64,000 nucleotides of DNA. Source: UBA3839 sp963627995. GTDB lineage: Bacteria; Bacteroidota; Bacteroidia; Bacteroidales; Bacteroidaceae. The notes below the pieces were generated by a model that saw only the letters and a program-made list of their open reading frames with translations, was not told the DNA's origin and ran no database searches. Position 1 is the stretch's first letter; the number at the start of each line of letters is the position of its first letter. The position numbers and the translations under genes were made by a program. This document shows positions 48,165-56,380 of this stretch, piece after piece. The stretch lies in contig CAVGCV010000006.1 of assembly GCA_963627995.1 (NCBI GenBank), positions 52,182-116,181 on the forward strand. Direction: 5' to 3'.

Positions 48165-49577
48165 ATGCGTAAGAGACAACTCCCCTTGCTGGAGCGCGTG
48201 GCCATCGAGGCCGTGGCGGCCGAGGGCAAGTCGGTGGCGCGGGTGGACGACAAGGTGGTCTTCGCGCCCTATGTCGTTCCGGGCGACGTGGTGGACCTCC
48301 AGGTGAAGAAGAAGAAAAGCAGCTACATGGAGGCCGTGGCCGTGAAGTTCCATGAGCTGTCGCCTCTGCGCGCAGAGCCTTTCTGCCCGCACTACGGAGT
48401 GTGCGGCGGCTGCAAGTGGCAGTGCCTGGACTACGCCGAACAGCTGCGCGCCAAGCAGCGCCAAGTGGAGGACGCGCTGCGGCGCATCGGCAAGGTGGAC
48501 ATCCCGCCCGTGGCGCCCGTTGTCGGCAGCGGGCATACGCGCGCATACCGCAACAAGCTGGAATTTGGCTTCTCCAACAAGCGGTGGCTGACGGAGAGCG
48601 AGGTGCGCGCCGACGTGAAGTATGACTGCATGGACGCCGTCGGCTTTCATGTGGCGGGGGCGTTCGACAAGATTCTCGACATCACGTCGTGCGGGCTGAT
48701 GGACGCCGTGAACGACCGCATACGCAACTCCGTGCGCGCCTACGCACTGGAGCACGGCCTGCCGTTCTACGACCTGCGCGCCAACCGCGGGCTGCTGCGA
48801 AGCCTGATGATTCGCAACTCCAACACGGGCGGACTGATGGCGCTTTTCCAGTTCCGCATGGAGACGGACGGCGACCGGCACGCGGCGATGGACTTGCTGC
48901 GCCACGTGGCCGGCGCGTTTCCCGAAATCACGTCGCTCCTGTATGTGGACAACCACAAGTGCAACGACACTTTCGGCGACCAGGAGGTGCGGGTGTTCCG
49001 CGGCGACGACCACATCTTCGAGCAGATGGAGGGGCTTCGCTTCAAGGTGGGGCCGAAGTCGTTCTACCAGACGAACACGGAGCAGGCCTACCGCCTCTAC
49101 TGCGTGGCGCGCGACTTCGCGCAGCTCACGGGCGACGAGCTCGTCTACGACCTCTACACGGGCACGGGCACCATCGCCAACTTCGTGGCACGGCAGGCGC
49201 GCCGTGTCGTGGGCATCGAGTATGTGCCCGAAGCCATTGAGGACGCGCGCGTGAACTCGCAAATCAACGGCATCGGGAACACGCTCTTCTTCGCCGGCGA
49301 CATGAAGGACATCCTCGTGCGCCCGTTCATCGACGAGCACGGACGCCCCGATGTCGTCATCACCGACCCGCCCCGCGCGGGAATGCACGCGGCGGTGGTC
49401 GAGGCCATCCTCTTCGCCGCTCCGCGCCGCATCGTCTATGTAAGCTGCAACCCCGCCACCCAGGCGCGCGACGTGGCGCTGCTCGACGCCGGCTACCGTG
49501 TGGCGAGGGTGCAGCCCGTCGATATGTTCCCCCACACGCAGCACGTGGAGAACGTGGTGCTGCTGGAAAGAAAATGA
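48165..49577 (+). CDS. rlmD: 23S rRNA (uracil-5-)-methyltransferase, RlmD/RumA type
   Basis: A 470-residue SAM-dependent RNA m5U methyltransferase. Residues 1-60 form a TRAM domain (LERVAIEAVAAEGKSVAR). The cluster-binding cysteines follow in CPHYGVCGGCKWQC. The methylase domain has VGPKSFYQTN, DLYTGTGTIANF, DPPRAGMH and the catalytic YVSCNPATQARD. In E. coli RlmD modifies U1939 of 23S rRNA; Bacteroidetes homologues may differ in site, so the symbol is by family. The pseudouridine synthase gene follows after 4 nt. Confidence 0.92.
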   Translation: MRKRQLPLLERVAIEAVAAEGKSVARVDDKVVFAPYVVPGDVVDLQVKKKKSSYMEAVAVKFHELSPLRAEPFCPHYGVCGGCKWQCLDYAEQLRAKQRQVEDALRRIGKVDIPPVAPVVGSGHTRAYRNKLEFGFSNKRWLTESEVRADVKYDCMDAVGFHVAGAFDKILDITSCGLMDAVNDRIRNSVRAYALEHGLPFYDLRANRGLLRSLMIRNSNTGGLMALFQFRMETDGDRHAAMDLLRHVAGAFPEITSLLYVDNHKCNDTFGDQEVRVFRGDDHIFEQMEGLRFKVGPKSFYQTNTEQAYRLYCVARDFAQLTGDELVYDLYTGTGTIANFVARQARRVVGIEYVPEAIEDARVNSQINGIGNTLFFAGDMKDILVRPFIDEHGRPDVVITDPPRAGMHAAVVEAILFAAPRRIVYVSCNPATQARDVALLDAGYRVARVQPVDMFPHTQHVENVVLLERK

Positions 49578-49581
49578 CATT

Positions 49582-50496
49582 ATGAGCAAGGCATCGCAAG
49601 ACTACTACAACCGCAAGCTCGCGAACCACTACACGGACTATCCTGTGCGCCGTCCGTGCGGGCTGATGGAGTTTCTCATGACCTGCGTGCCCGGCACGAC
49701 GCGCTCGAGGGCGAAGCAGCTGCTGGGCAAGAAGATGGTGTTCGTCGACAAGGTCATCACCACGCAGTTCGACACGCCGCTGCAACCGGGGCAGCTGGTG
49801 CAAATCGCCGCGCGCGGCAACGCGCACGAGCTGCGCAGCCGCTTCGTCCGCATCCTCTACGAGGACGCGTTCCTGCTGGTGGTGGAAAAGGCCGAGGGCA
49901 TACTGACCAACGCGGCGCCGGGCGTGCGGGACAACAGCGTGAAGAAAATTCTGGACGCGTACGTGAAGCTGCGCAGCCGCACTCTCAGCGTGCACACGGT
50001 GCACCGCCTCGATCGCGCCACTTCGGGGCTGCTGGTGTTTGCCAAGCGACGCGACGTGCAGCAGATGTTCACCGACAACTGGCACGACATCGTGAGCGAC
50101 CGCCGCTATGCGGCCGTGGTGGAGGGGCTGATGGAGCGCGACGAGGGCACCGTCTCGTCGTGGCTGACGGACAACAGGATGTTCGTGTCCTACTCAACGC
50201 CCTACGACAACGGGGGGAAGTACGCCGTCACGCACTACCGCACGCTCGAGCGGAGCGGAGGCCGCTCCCTCGTGGAGCTGAAGCTGGACACGGGACGCAA
50301 GAACCAGATACGCGTGCACATGCAGGAGCTGGGGCATCCCGTTGTGGGCGACGCGAAGTACGGCTCGGAGGAAGACCCCATCGGGCGCGTGTGCCTGCAC
50401 GCGTTCCGGCTGGCGTTCACGCACCCCATTACGGGTGAGCACCTGCAGTTCGAGACCCCCGTGCCGCCCAAGTTCCTCTCGCTCGTGCGCCAGTAG
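49582..50496 (+). CDS. RluD-type pseudouridine synthase
   Basis: A 304-residue RNA pseudouridine synthase. An S4-like RNA-binding region is at residues 25-80 (SRAKQLLGKKMVFVDKVI). The catalytic domain carries VHRLDRATSGLLVFAK with the nucleophilic Asp, then TGRKNQIRVHMQELGHPVVGDAKYG. The RluA/C/D subclass target cannot be told. It starts 4 nt after the rlmD-type gene; start set by MSKASQDYYN at 49582. Confidence 0.92.
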   Translation: MSKASQDYYNRKLANHYTDYPVRRPCGLMEFLMTCVPGTTRSRAKQLLGKKMVFVDKVITTQFDTPLQPGQLVQIAARGNAHELRSRFVRILYEDAFLLVVEKAEGILTNAAPGVRDNSVKKILDAYVKLRSRTLSVHTVHRLDRATSGLLVFAKRRDVQQMFTDNWHDIVSDRRYAAVVEGLMERDEGTVSSWLTDNRMFVSYSTPYDNGGKYAVTHYRTLERSGGRSLVELKLDTGRKNQIRVHMQELGHPVVGDAKYGSEEDPIGRVCLHAFRLAFTHPITGEHLQFETPVPPKFLSLVRQ

Positions 50497-50549
50497 GCGC
50501 AGCGGCGCGCAAATATACCCTGGGATGAGCGTGTGTCGCAAAAAAAAAG

Positions 50550-50557
50550 TAACTTTG
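50550..50557 (+). promoter_or_regulatory. -7 box of prs
   Basis: TAACTTTG after a run of A, 34 nt before the ATG at 50592. Confidence 0.55.
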
Positions 50558-50591
50558 CAGTGTTTTTCCAAACACATTCCTAACATACACA

Positions 50592-51530
50592 ATGAGTGAA
50601 TCAAGAGAATTCAAGGTGTTCTCAGGCACCAAGTCACGCTATCTGGCGGAGCGCATCTGCCAGCAGCTCGGCTGTCCGCTCGGCAATATGATCATCACGC
50701 ACTTCGCCGATGGCGAGTTTGCCGTGAGCTTTGAGGAGTCGATTCGCGGAAAGGACGTGTTCCTCGTTCAGTCCACGTTCCCCAACAGCGACAACCTGAT
50801 GGAGCTTTTGCTGATGATTGACGCTGCCAAACGTGCGTCCGCGCGCAGCATCATTGCCGTCTGCCCCTACTTCGGATGGGCGCGCCAGGACCGCAAGGAC
50901 AAGCCGCGCGTGAGCATCGGTGCGAAGCTGGTTGCCGACATGCTGGGCGTGGCGGGCATCAACCGCCTGATAACGATGGATTTGCACGCCGACCAGATTC
51001 AGGGCTTCTTCAACGTGCCGGTGGACCACCTCTATGCCTCGCTTGTGCTGATTGAATACATCGAGTCGCTGCACCTCGACGAGCTTGTCATCGCAACGCC
51101 CGACGTGGGCGGCTCGAAGCGTGCGGCACTCTACAGCAAGAAGCTCGGCGCGCCGCTCGTGCTGTGCAACAAGACTCGCGAGCGCGCCAATGTGGTCGGC
51201 ACGATTCAAATCATCGGTGATGTCAAGGGGAAGAACGTCGTCATCGTGGACGACATTGTCGATACGGCCGGCACAATGACGAAGGCGGCGGATGAGATGC
51301 TGAAGGCGGGCGCGAAGTCCGTGCGCGCGGTGGCGAGCCACTGTGTGATGAGCGATCCTGCGAGCGACCGCATCCAGAACAGCGCATTGCAGGAAATCGT
51401 TTTCACCGACTCGATTCCCTACTCGCAGAAGAGCGCGAAAGTGAAGCAGCTGTCGGTGGCCGAGATGTTCGCGCGTGCCATCCGGTGCGTGGAGTCCGAC
51501 AGCTCGGTGAGCCAAGCGTTCAACTTCTAG
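50592..51530 (+). CDS. prs: Ribose-phosphate pyrophosphokinase
   Basis: Makes PRPP from ribose 5-phosphate and ATP for nucleotide, His and Trp synthesis. The 312-residue length is standard. Visible are FADGEFAVSFEESIRGKDVFLVQST, the ATP-binding flexible loop YFGWARQDRKDKPR, the Mg-binding MDLHADQIQGFF and the PRPP loop VVIVDDIVDTAGTM. A strong terminator follows. Confidence 0.97.
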   Translation: MSESREFKVFSGTKSRYLAERICQQLGCPLGNMIITHFADGEFAVSFEESIRGKDVFLVQSTFPNSDNLMELLLMIDAAKRASARSIIAVCPYFGWARQDRKDKPRVSIGAKLVADMLGVAGINRLITMDLHADQIQGFFNVPVDHLYASLVLIEYIESLHLDELVIATPDVGGSKRAALYSKKLGAPLVLCNKTRERANVVGTIQIIGDVKGKNVVIVDDIVDTAGTMTKAADEMLKAGAKSVRAVASHCVMSDPASDRIQNSALQEIVFTDSIPYSQKSAKVKQLSVAEMFARAIRCVESDSSVSQAFNF

Positions 51531-51551
51531 GCAAACATACAAAAACAGGAA

Positions 51552-51630
51552 GGCGCGGACTGCGCGGAACTCTCTGCCGTACCCTGCTGGGAATGGCAGG
51601 GCGAAAGTTCAGCGCAGTCCGCGCCTTTTT
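51552..51630. terminator. Terminator between prs and the C10 protease gene
   Basis: GGCGCGGACTGCGC and GCGCAGTCCGCGCC form a perfect 14-bp stem; GAACT/AGTTC and CTGCC/GGCAG can pair inside. Five T follow on the plus strand. It separates convergent genes and probably acts both ways. Confidence 0.88.
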
Positions 51631-51697
51631 CACGTGGGAAGAGCGCGCCCCCAACGCAGGTATTGCGCCTCGCCCGTATGGAAGCAGCGCGCCGCTC

Positions 51698-53800
51698 CTA
51701 CCGCATGACTTTGGTGACGGCCGCTCCTCGGCGAACGAGATAGACGGTGTGCCTATGCAGCAGAGTGGGGGGGATGGCACGCCCCGTGAGGTCGAAGTAC
51801 AGAGCGGATGGCTCTGTGTTGGCAGAGATGCCGGTGGCTGTCGGCAGCGGGTTGATGCCGGTGGCGTAGTCCGCAGGCACAACGGTCACGGTGCGGCTCT
51901 TGTCCTCGTAGATGACGACGGCGGAGTCGCTGAACAAATCGACATCGACCATTAGGCGGAGGTGGTACTGGCCGTTTGGCGTGTAGTGGAATGCCGTGTT
52001 GTTGAACGCGCGGACGAGCGTCTCGTTCTTTCCGATGGAAAGCCCTTCCTGGCAGATGACATGATGGCGGGTGGGAATGCTGGTGCTGTCGAGTTGCAAT
52101 TCTGGCGCGACGGGGTTGAGCACGATGTAGATTCTTCCGGAATATTCTGCGCCCTCGTTATGGACTTTGAACGAGTAGGAAGGCTTTTTCCCGCGCACCA
52201 CCGTGTCGGGGAACACGACATCGCTGGCCGTGAGGCGTGCCGTGGCACATTCGGGGATGGTGAGGCTGATTTCCGCTTGCGGCGCGGACGCTTCGCGGGC
52301 GATGTGGCAATCCAGGTAGTTTGGGATGCCGACCATGGTGCGCGCCTCCACCCATTGGCCGTTCTCTTCGTACACAGGAACGACGCGGTAGTTGCCACCG
52401 GGCGTGTCGGACGGCACGCGGAGGACGATGGTGTCGGTGTAGGTGGTGTCATCGAGTTCTTCGAGCAGAAATTCCCTGTCGTAGACATGGAGCAGCGGTG
52501 TGCTGCCGACGGATGTCTTTCGACCGGCACCGGCCGGCTTGAGTGCCAGCGCCACGCGTCCTGGAAGCGTGTTCCATCCGAGGTTGCAGAGGTCGCGTAC
52601 GACGACGGTGGTGTCGGAAAGGGGCAGGATGTGGGAGAACCCGAAAATGTGTGTCTGCGCCGACGGCGTTGCGCTGGTCTTCGGGCGGATGCCTGTGGTG
52701 ATGGCTTGCAGAAGGTTGAGGCCGCCTTCGGGATTGTTCACGTCGTGCCATTTGGGTTGGTCGGGAGTGAGCCATGTGAAGAACAGGAAGCAGTCGCCGT
52801 CATTGCCAGGGTTGCCGAAATTGACGTGGAAGAACCCTCGGGTGTCGTAGCCGTCGCACGTGAAGCTGTGCCCGCCCGCAGGCGACCACGCATTGACAAG
52901 CATTGGACGGCCGGCGTCGAGCTCGCTGAACATGATGGAGTCCCACTCTGCCTGTGGGAAGAAGTTGCGGTAGTACATCTGTATTCCCTCGTCGTAGCCG
53001 AAGTGGCGTACCAGCGCAATGGGCTGTCGGATGGGGACAGCGCCGCTCGTTTCTGTGCCGTAGCGCATATTGACGGCCACTCCGCAGTCGGCGAGTAGGC
53101 GGGCGACGGCATTGGCCTGCTGCTCCGTGTATGTGCCTTCTTCGTAGCGGTCGAGAATGTTGTCCCAGTCGTAAGTGTGGGCCGAGTAGTCTGCCGTGAG
53201 CGTTTGCTTGCACCCGATGGAGTCGATGTACGTGTGTGACCCCGTGCCTTGGTGCGGCCAGTTGTGGAAGTTCATGAGCTGCGCCATGGCATTGGCCACG
53301 CATCCAGATACACAGGTGGCGCTGTCGATTTTAGGGCAGAGTCGGTTGAAAGGGTCGTACTGGTGCCATGAGTCGTTGGTCAGGGGGGCAACAGATTCTT
53401 TGACATGCGTAGGTTTATAGATGGTGGAGCGGCTTGACTGGGGTTGGGAAGCGCTCCGTTCCAACAGGGAAAGCAGAAATTGGAAATGCCTGTTTTGCTC
53501 CGCTTGGGCGAATTGTCCTGTGCGGGAATAGCCGACGACGGGCGGCTGCGATGCATTGGCGGTGGCGATGACGAATCCGTCGGACGCGTCGAATGCATAG
53601 AGGTGACTTGATGTATAGGCCAGGGTGTAGCGTGATGATGCGGTCCGTTGCTTGATATGTGCTTCGTCGCTTCCCTCTGCGAAGAATCTTGCGATGCGCA
53701 GCTTTGACTCTTCGCTTGTAATGTGTTGTGCATGAGCGTGCGACGCGAGTAAAATGAAGCTGTTGGCGAAGACTGAGATGATGGTGCAAAATCTGTTCAT
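51698..53800 (-). CDS. Secreted C10 (streptopain/interpain-like) cysteine protease
   Basis: A 700-residue exported protease. A signal peptide (MNRFCTIISVFANSFILLASHAHAQ) is followed by a Spi-type prodomain at about residues 25-130. The C10 catalytic domain at about 140-330 has CVSGCVANAMAQLMNF holding the nucleophilic Cys and GGHSFTCDGYDTRGFFHVNFG holding the His. Beta-sandwich repeats then lead to a short C-terminal tail (ALYFDLTGRAIPP, HTVYLVRRGAAVTKVMR) resembling a type IX secretion sorting domain. The start at 53800 gives the signal peptide; it lies 16 nt after the thiE stop, so the two may be cotranscribed. C10 enzymes cut host proteins in oral Bacteroidales; this role is inference. Confidence 0.9.
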   Translation of the reverse strand: MNRFCTIISVFANSFILLASHAHAQHITSEESKLRIARFFAEGSDEAHIKQRTASSRYTLAYTSSHLYAFDASDGFVIATANASQPPVVGYSRTGQFAQAEQNRHFQFLLSLLERSASQPQSSRSTIYKPTHVKESVAPLTNDSWHQYDPFNRLCPKIDSATCVSGCVANAMAQLMNFHNWPHQGTGSHTYIDSIGCKQTLTADYSAHTYDWDNILDRYEEGTYTEQQANAVARLLADCGVAVNMRYGTETSGAVPIRQPIALVRHFGYDEGIQMYYRNFFPQAEWDSIMFSELDAGRPMLVNAWSPAGGHSFTCDGYDTRGFFHVNFGNPGNDGDCFLFFTWLTPDQPKWHDVNNPEGGLNLLQAITTGIRPKTSATPSAQTHIFGFSHILPLSDTTVVVRDLCNLGWNTLPGRVALALKPAGAGRKTSVGSTPLLHVYDREFLLEELDDTTYTDTIVLRVPSDTPGGNYRVVPVYEENGQWVEARTMVGIPNYLDCHIAREASAPQAEISLTIPECATARLTASDVVFPDTVVRGKKPSYSFKVHNEGAEYSGRIYIVLNPVAPELQLDSTSIPTRHHVICQEGLSIGKNETLVRAFNNTAFHYTPNGQYHLRLMVDVDLFSDSAVVIYEDKSRTVTVVPADYATGINPLPTATGISANTEPSALYFDLTGRAIPPTLLHRHTVYLVRRGAAVTKVMR

Positions 53801-53816
53801 GGAGTGTGGCTTTGGG

Positions 53817-54425
53817 CTATTCGCTGAGCTTTCGCATTTGTTTGAATTTCCCGATGATGTCATGGAATGACGAGGAGGCGTGGAAGTCGAAGTGCCGCCA
53901 CAGGCCGCCCAAGATGGCGATGCCGCCGAATCCATAGGCACGCGTCCGTGAAATGTTGCTTGGCTCGATGCCGCCCAAGGCGACGACTCTTTTGTCAATT
54001 GTTCCGTCGTCCGCCGCCATTTCGAGTGCTTGGGGCGTAAATGCAGCGGAATAGCCTTTTTTTGAAATACTGTCGAAAATGGGGCTCAGGAACACGTAGT
54101 TGCATTTTTGCTTCCACTCGGAAACTTCGGCCAGCGTGTGGCAGGAACGCGATATGCTGCCTTGGAAGTTTGTCGGAGGCGTGGGGTTTCGACTGTTGAG
54201 GTGTATCCCTTTGAGGTGGAACTCGGACTGGAGATAGAATTGGTCGTGTACAACAATTTGTTTGTGCCACTGTCTGTCGATAAGCCGAAGGAGACGCTCG
54301 CAGAAAAGGGGCTCGCCGCCAGGCTTGCGGAGGTGGAGCACATCAAGTCCCTCGGCGAACAGGGCGTTGAGAATGACAGGTTCTTCGACAAAAAAAGTGG
54401 GAGTGGTCAGCAGGATAAGTTTCAT
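53817..54425 (-). CDS. thiE: Thiamine phosphate synthase (ThiE/TenI family)
   Basis: A 202-residue TIM-barrel protein. LDVLHLRKPG near residue 30 is the substrate-contact motif of the family in Bacteroidetes; IVVHDQFYL, CHTLAEVSEW, NYVFLSPIFDSISKKGY and VVALGGIEPSNI follow in the ThiE order. ThiE joins the thiazole and pyrimidine phosphates; TenI relatives are thiazole tautomerases or of unknown function, and the rather divergent sequence leaves that open. It is divergent from lepA with a shared promoter region. The ATG at 54425 starts MKLILLTTP. Confidence 0.85.
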   Translation of the reverse strand: MKLILLTTPTFFVEEPVILNALFAEGLDVLHLRKPGGEPLFCERLLRLIDRQWHKQIVVHDQFYLQSEFHLKGIHLNSRNPTPPTNFQGSISRSCHTLAEVSEWKQKCNYVFLSPIFDSISKKGYSAAFTPQALEMAADDGTIDKRVVALGGIEPSNISRTRAYGFGGIAILGGLWRHFDFHASSSFHDIIGKFKQMRKLSE

Positions 54426-54463
54426 GGAATCTGTTTTTGTCCGTACCCTCTGATGGTGGCTTA

Positions 54464-54495
54464 CAAAGGTATGGTTTTTTTTGAAGGTGTTGAAA
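54464..54495 (-). promoter_or_regulatory. thiE promoter
   Basis: Minus-strand TTTC (54492-54495), 20 nt, TACCTTTG (54464-54471). It overlaps the -33 box of the opposing lepA promoter. Confidence 0.65.
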
Positions 54496-54511
54496 TTATT
54501 GCCTAACTTTG
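54480..54511 (+). promoter_or_regulatory. lepA promoter
   Basis: TTTG (54480-54483), 20 nt, TAACTTTG (54504-54511): a perfect consensus. The leader is about 20 nt. Confidence 0.82.
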
Positions 54512-54533
54512 CCCATTCAGAACTGGAATCGTG

Positions 54534-56321
54534 ATGAAGAATATCAGGAACTTTTGTATCATTGCACATATAGACCATGGAAAATCTACGCTTGCCGACC
54601 GCCTGTTGGAACACACGCACACGGTGCAGGTGACAGAGGGGCAGATGCTCGACGACATGGATTTGGAAAGGGAGCGCGGAATCACCATCAAAAGTCATGC
54701 CATACAGATGGAATACGAGTATGGAGGCGAACACTACACGTTGAATCTTATCGACACGCCGGGACACGTGGACTTCTCTTATGAGGTTTCGCGTTCGATT
54801 GCGGCGTGCGAGGGCGCTCTTCTCGTTGTGGATGCGACACAGGGTGTGCAGGCACAGACCATATCGAATCTATACATGGCCATCGACCACGATTTGGAAA
54901 TTGTGCCAGTCATCAACAAGTGCGATATGCCCAATGCGATGCCGGAGGAAGTCGCAGATGAAATTGTGGACTTGATAGGCTGCGACCGTAGCGAAATCAT
55001 TTTGGCGTCGGGTAAGACCGGGCAGGGGGTGGAGGACATACTCAAGGCGGTGGTAGAGCGCATTCCGCATCCAAAAGGTGACGAGAACGCACCACTTCAG
55101 GCTTTGATATTCGACTCCGTATTCAACAGCTTCCGGGGCATTATCGCCTATTTCAAGATAGTGAATGGTGTGATGCGTCCAGGGCAGAAGGTTCGGTTCA
55201 TCAATACGAAGAAAGAATATCAAGCCGAGGAAATTGGCGTTCTGAAGATGGACATGGTGCCGAGAAAAGAACTGAGGACAGGCGATGTGGGCTACATCGT
55301 TTCGGGCATCAAGAATGCGACCGAGGTGAAGGTGGGTGATACCATCACTGTTGCGGCCAATCCTGCGACGGAGGCGATTTCCGGTTTTCAGGAAGTGAAG
55401 CCGATGGTGTTTGCAGGTGTCTATCCCATTGAGACGGAGGACTACGAGAACCTGCGTGCGTCGTTGGAAAAGTTGCAGTTGAACGATGCATCTTTGACTT
55501 TCCAACACGAGAGTTCGGCTGCGCTGGGTTTTGGATTTCGATGTGGCTTTTTGGGCTTGCTACACATGGAGATTGTGCAGGAAAGGCTCGACCGCGAATT
55601 TAACATGGATGTCATCACGACCGTACCCAATGTGTCCTACATGGTCTATGACAAGCATGGCGGATCGCAGGAAGTTCACAATCCGTCGGGAATGCCAGAG
55701 CCAACGTTGATTGATCATGTGGAAGAACCCTACATCAACGCTACGATTATCACCACGGCCACCTACATCGGCCCCATCATGACGCTTTGCCTGAGTAAAC
55801 GTGGCGAACTGTCTAAACAGGAATTCATTGCGGGAAACCGTGTGGAACTTCAGTTCCTGATGCCACTCGGAGAGATAGTCATTGACTTTTACGACAAGCT
55901 CAAATCTATCAGCCGGGGCTATGCGTCGTTCGATTATCACCCTGCGGGATTCCGTCCGTCCAAACTCGTCAAGCTCGACATCCTGCTGAACGGAGAGAGT
56001 GTCGACGCGCTTTCAACGCTGATTCATGTCGATAACAGTGTGACGCTTGGGCGCAAGATGTGCGAACGATTGAAAGACCTTTTGCCGCGCCAGCAGTTCG
56101 ACATTGCCATCCAGGCGGCGATCGGTGGTAAAATCATCGCACGCGAGACGGTGAAGCAGGTGCGAAAAGATGTGACGGCAAAGTGCTACGGCGGTGACGT
56201 GAGCCGCAAACGCAAGTTGCTGGAGAAGCAGAAGCGAGGAAAGAAACGCATGAAGCAAATCGGAAATGTTCAGGTTCCTCAGAAAGCCTTTTTGGCTGTG
56301 CTTAAACTCGACGGCGATTGA
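54534..56321 (+). CDS. lepA: Elongation factor 4
   Basis: Ribosome-bound translational GTPase. The 595-residue protein has AHIDHGKST (P-loop), RGITIKSHA (switch I), DTPGHVDF (switch II) and NKCD (G4), then the EF-G-like domains and the LepA-specific C-terminal domain ending in VPQKAFLAVLKLD. The ATG at 54534 is preferred over the GTG directly before it. Codon use is less GC-biased than in most of the window. Confidence 0.97.
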   Translation: MKNIRNFCIIAHIDHGKSTLADRLLEHTHTVQVTEGQMLDDMDLERERGITIKSHAIQMEYEYGGEHYTLNLIDTPGHVDFSYEVSRSIAACEGALLVVDATQGVQAQTISNLYMAIDHDLEIVPVINKCDMPNAMPEEVADEIVDLIGCDRSEIILASGKTGQGVEDILKAVVERIPHPKGDENAPLQALIFDSVFNSFRGIIAYFKIVNGVMRPGQKVRFINTKKEYQAEEIGVLKMDMVPRKELRTGDVGYIVSGIKNATEVKVGDTITVAANPATEAISGFQEVKPMVFAGVYPIETEDYENLRASLEKLQLNDASLTFQHESSAALGFGFRCGFLGLLHMEIVQERLDREFNMDVITTVPNVSYMVYDKHGGSQEVHNPSGMPEPTLIDHVEEPYINATIITTATYIGPIMTLCLSKRGELSKQEFIAGNRVELQFLMPLGEIVIDFYDKLKSISRGYASFDYHPAGFRPSKLVKLDILLNGESVDALSTLIHVDNSVTLGRKMCERLKDLLPRQQFDIAIQAAIGGKIIARETVKQVRKDVTAKCYGGDVSRKRKLLEKQKRGKKRMKQIGNVQVPQKAFLAVLKLDGD

Positions 56322-56380
56322 TTCCTGCCGGCGAGTGTGTCTCGAACACTGAACAACCACGAATAAAAACCTAACTAAAG

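Noticed and set aside
54426..54533. TPP riboswitch before thiE
   Set aside because: The gap of about 108 nt is filled by two promoters, and the predicted thiE leader is only about 35 nt, too short for a TPP aptamer.
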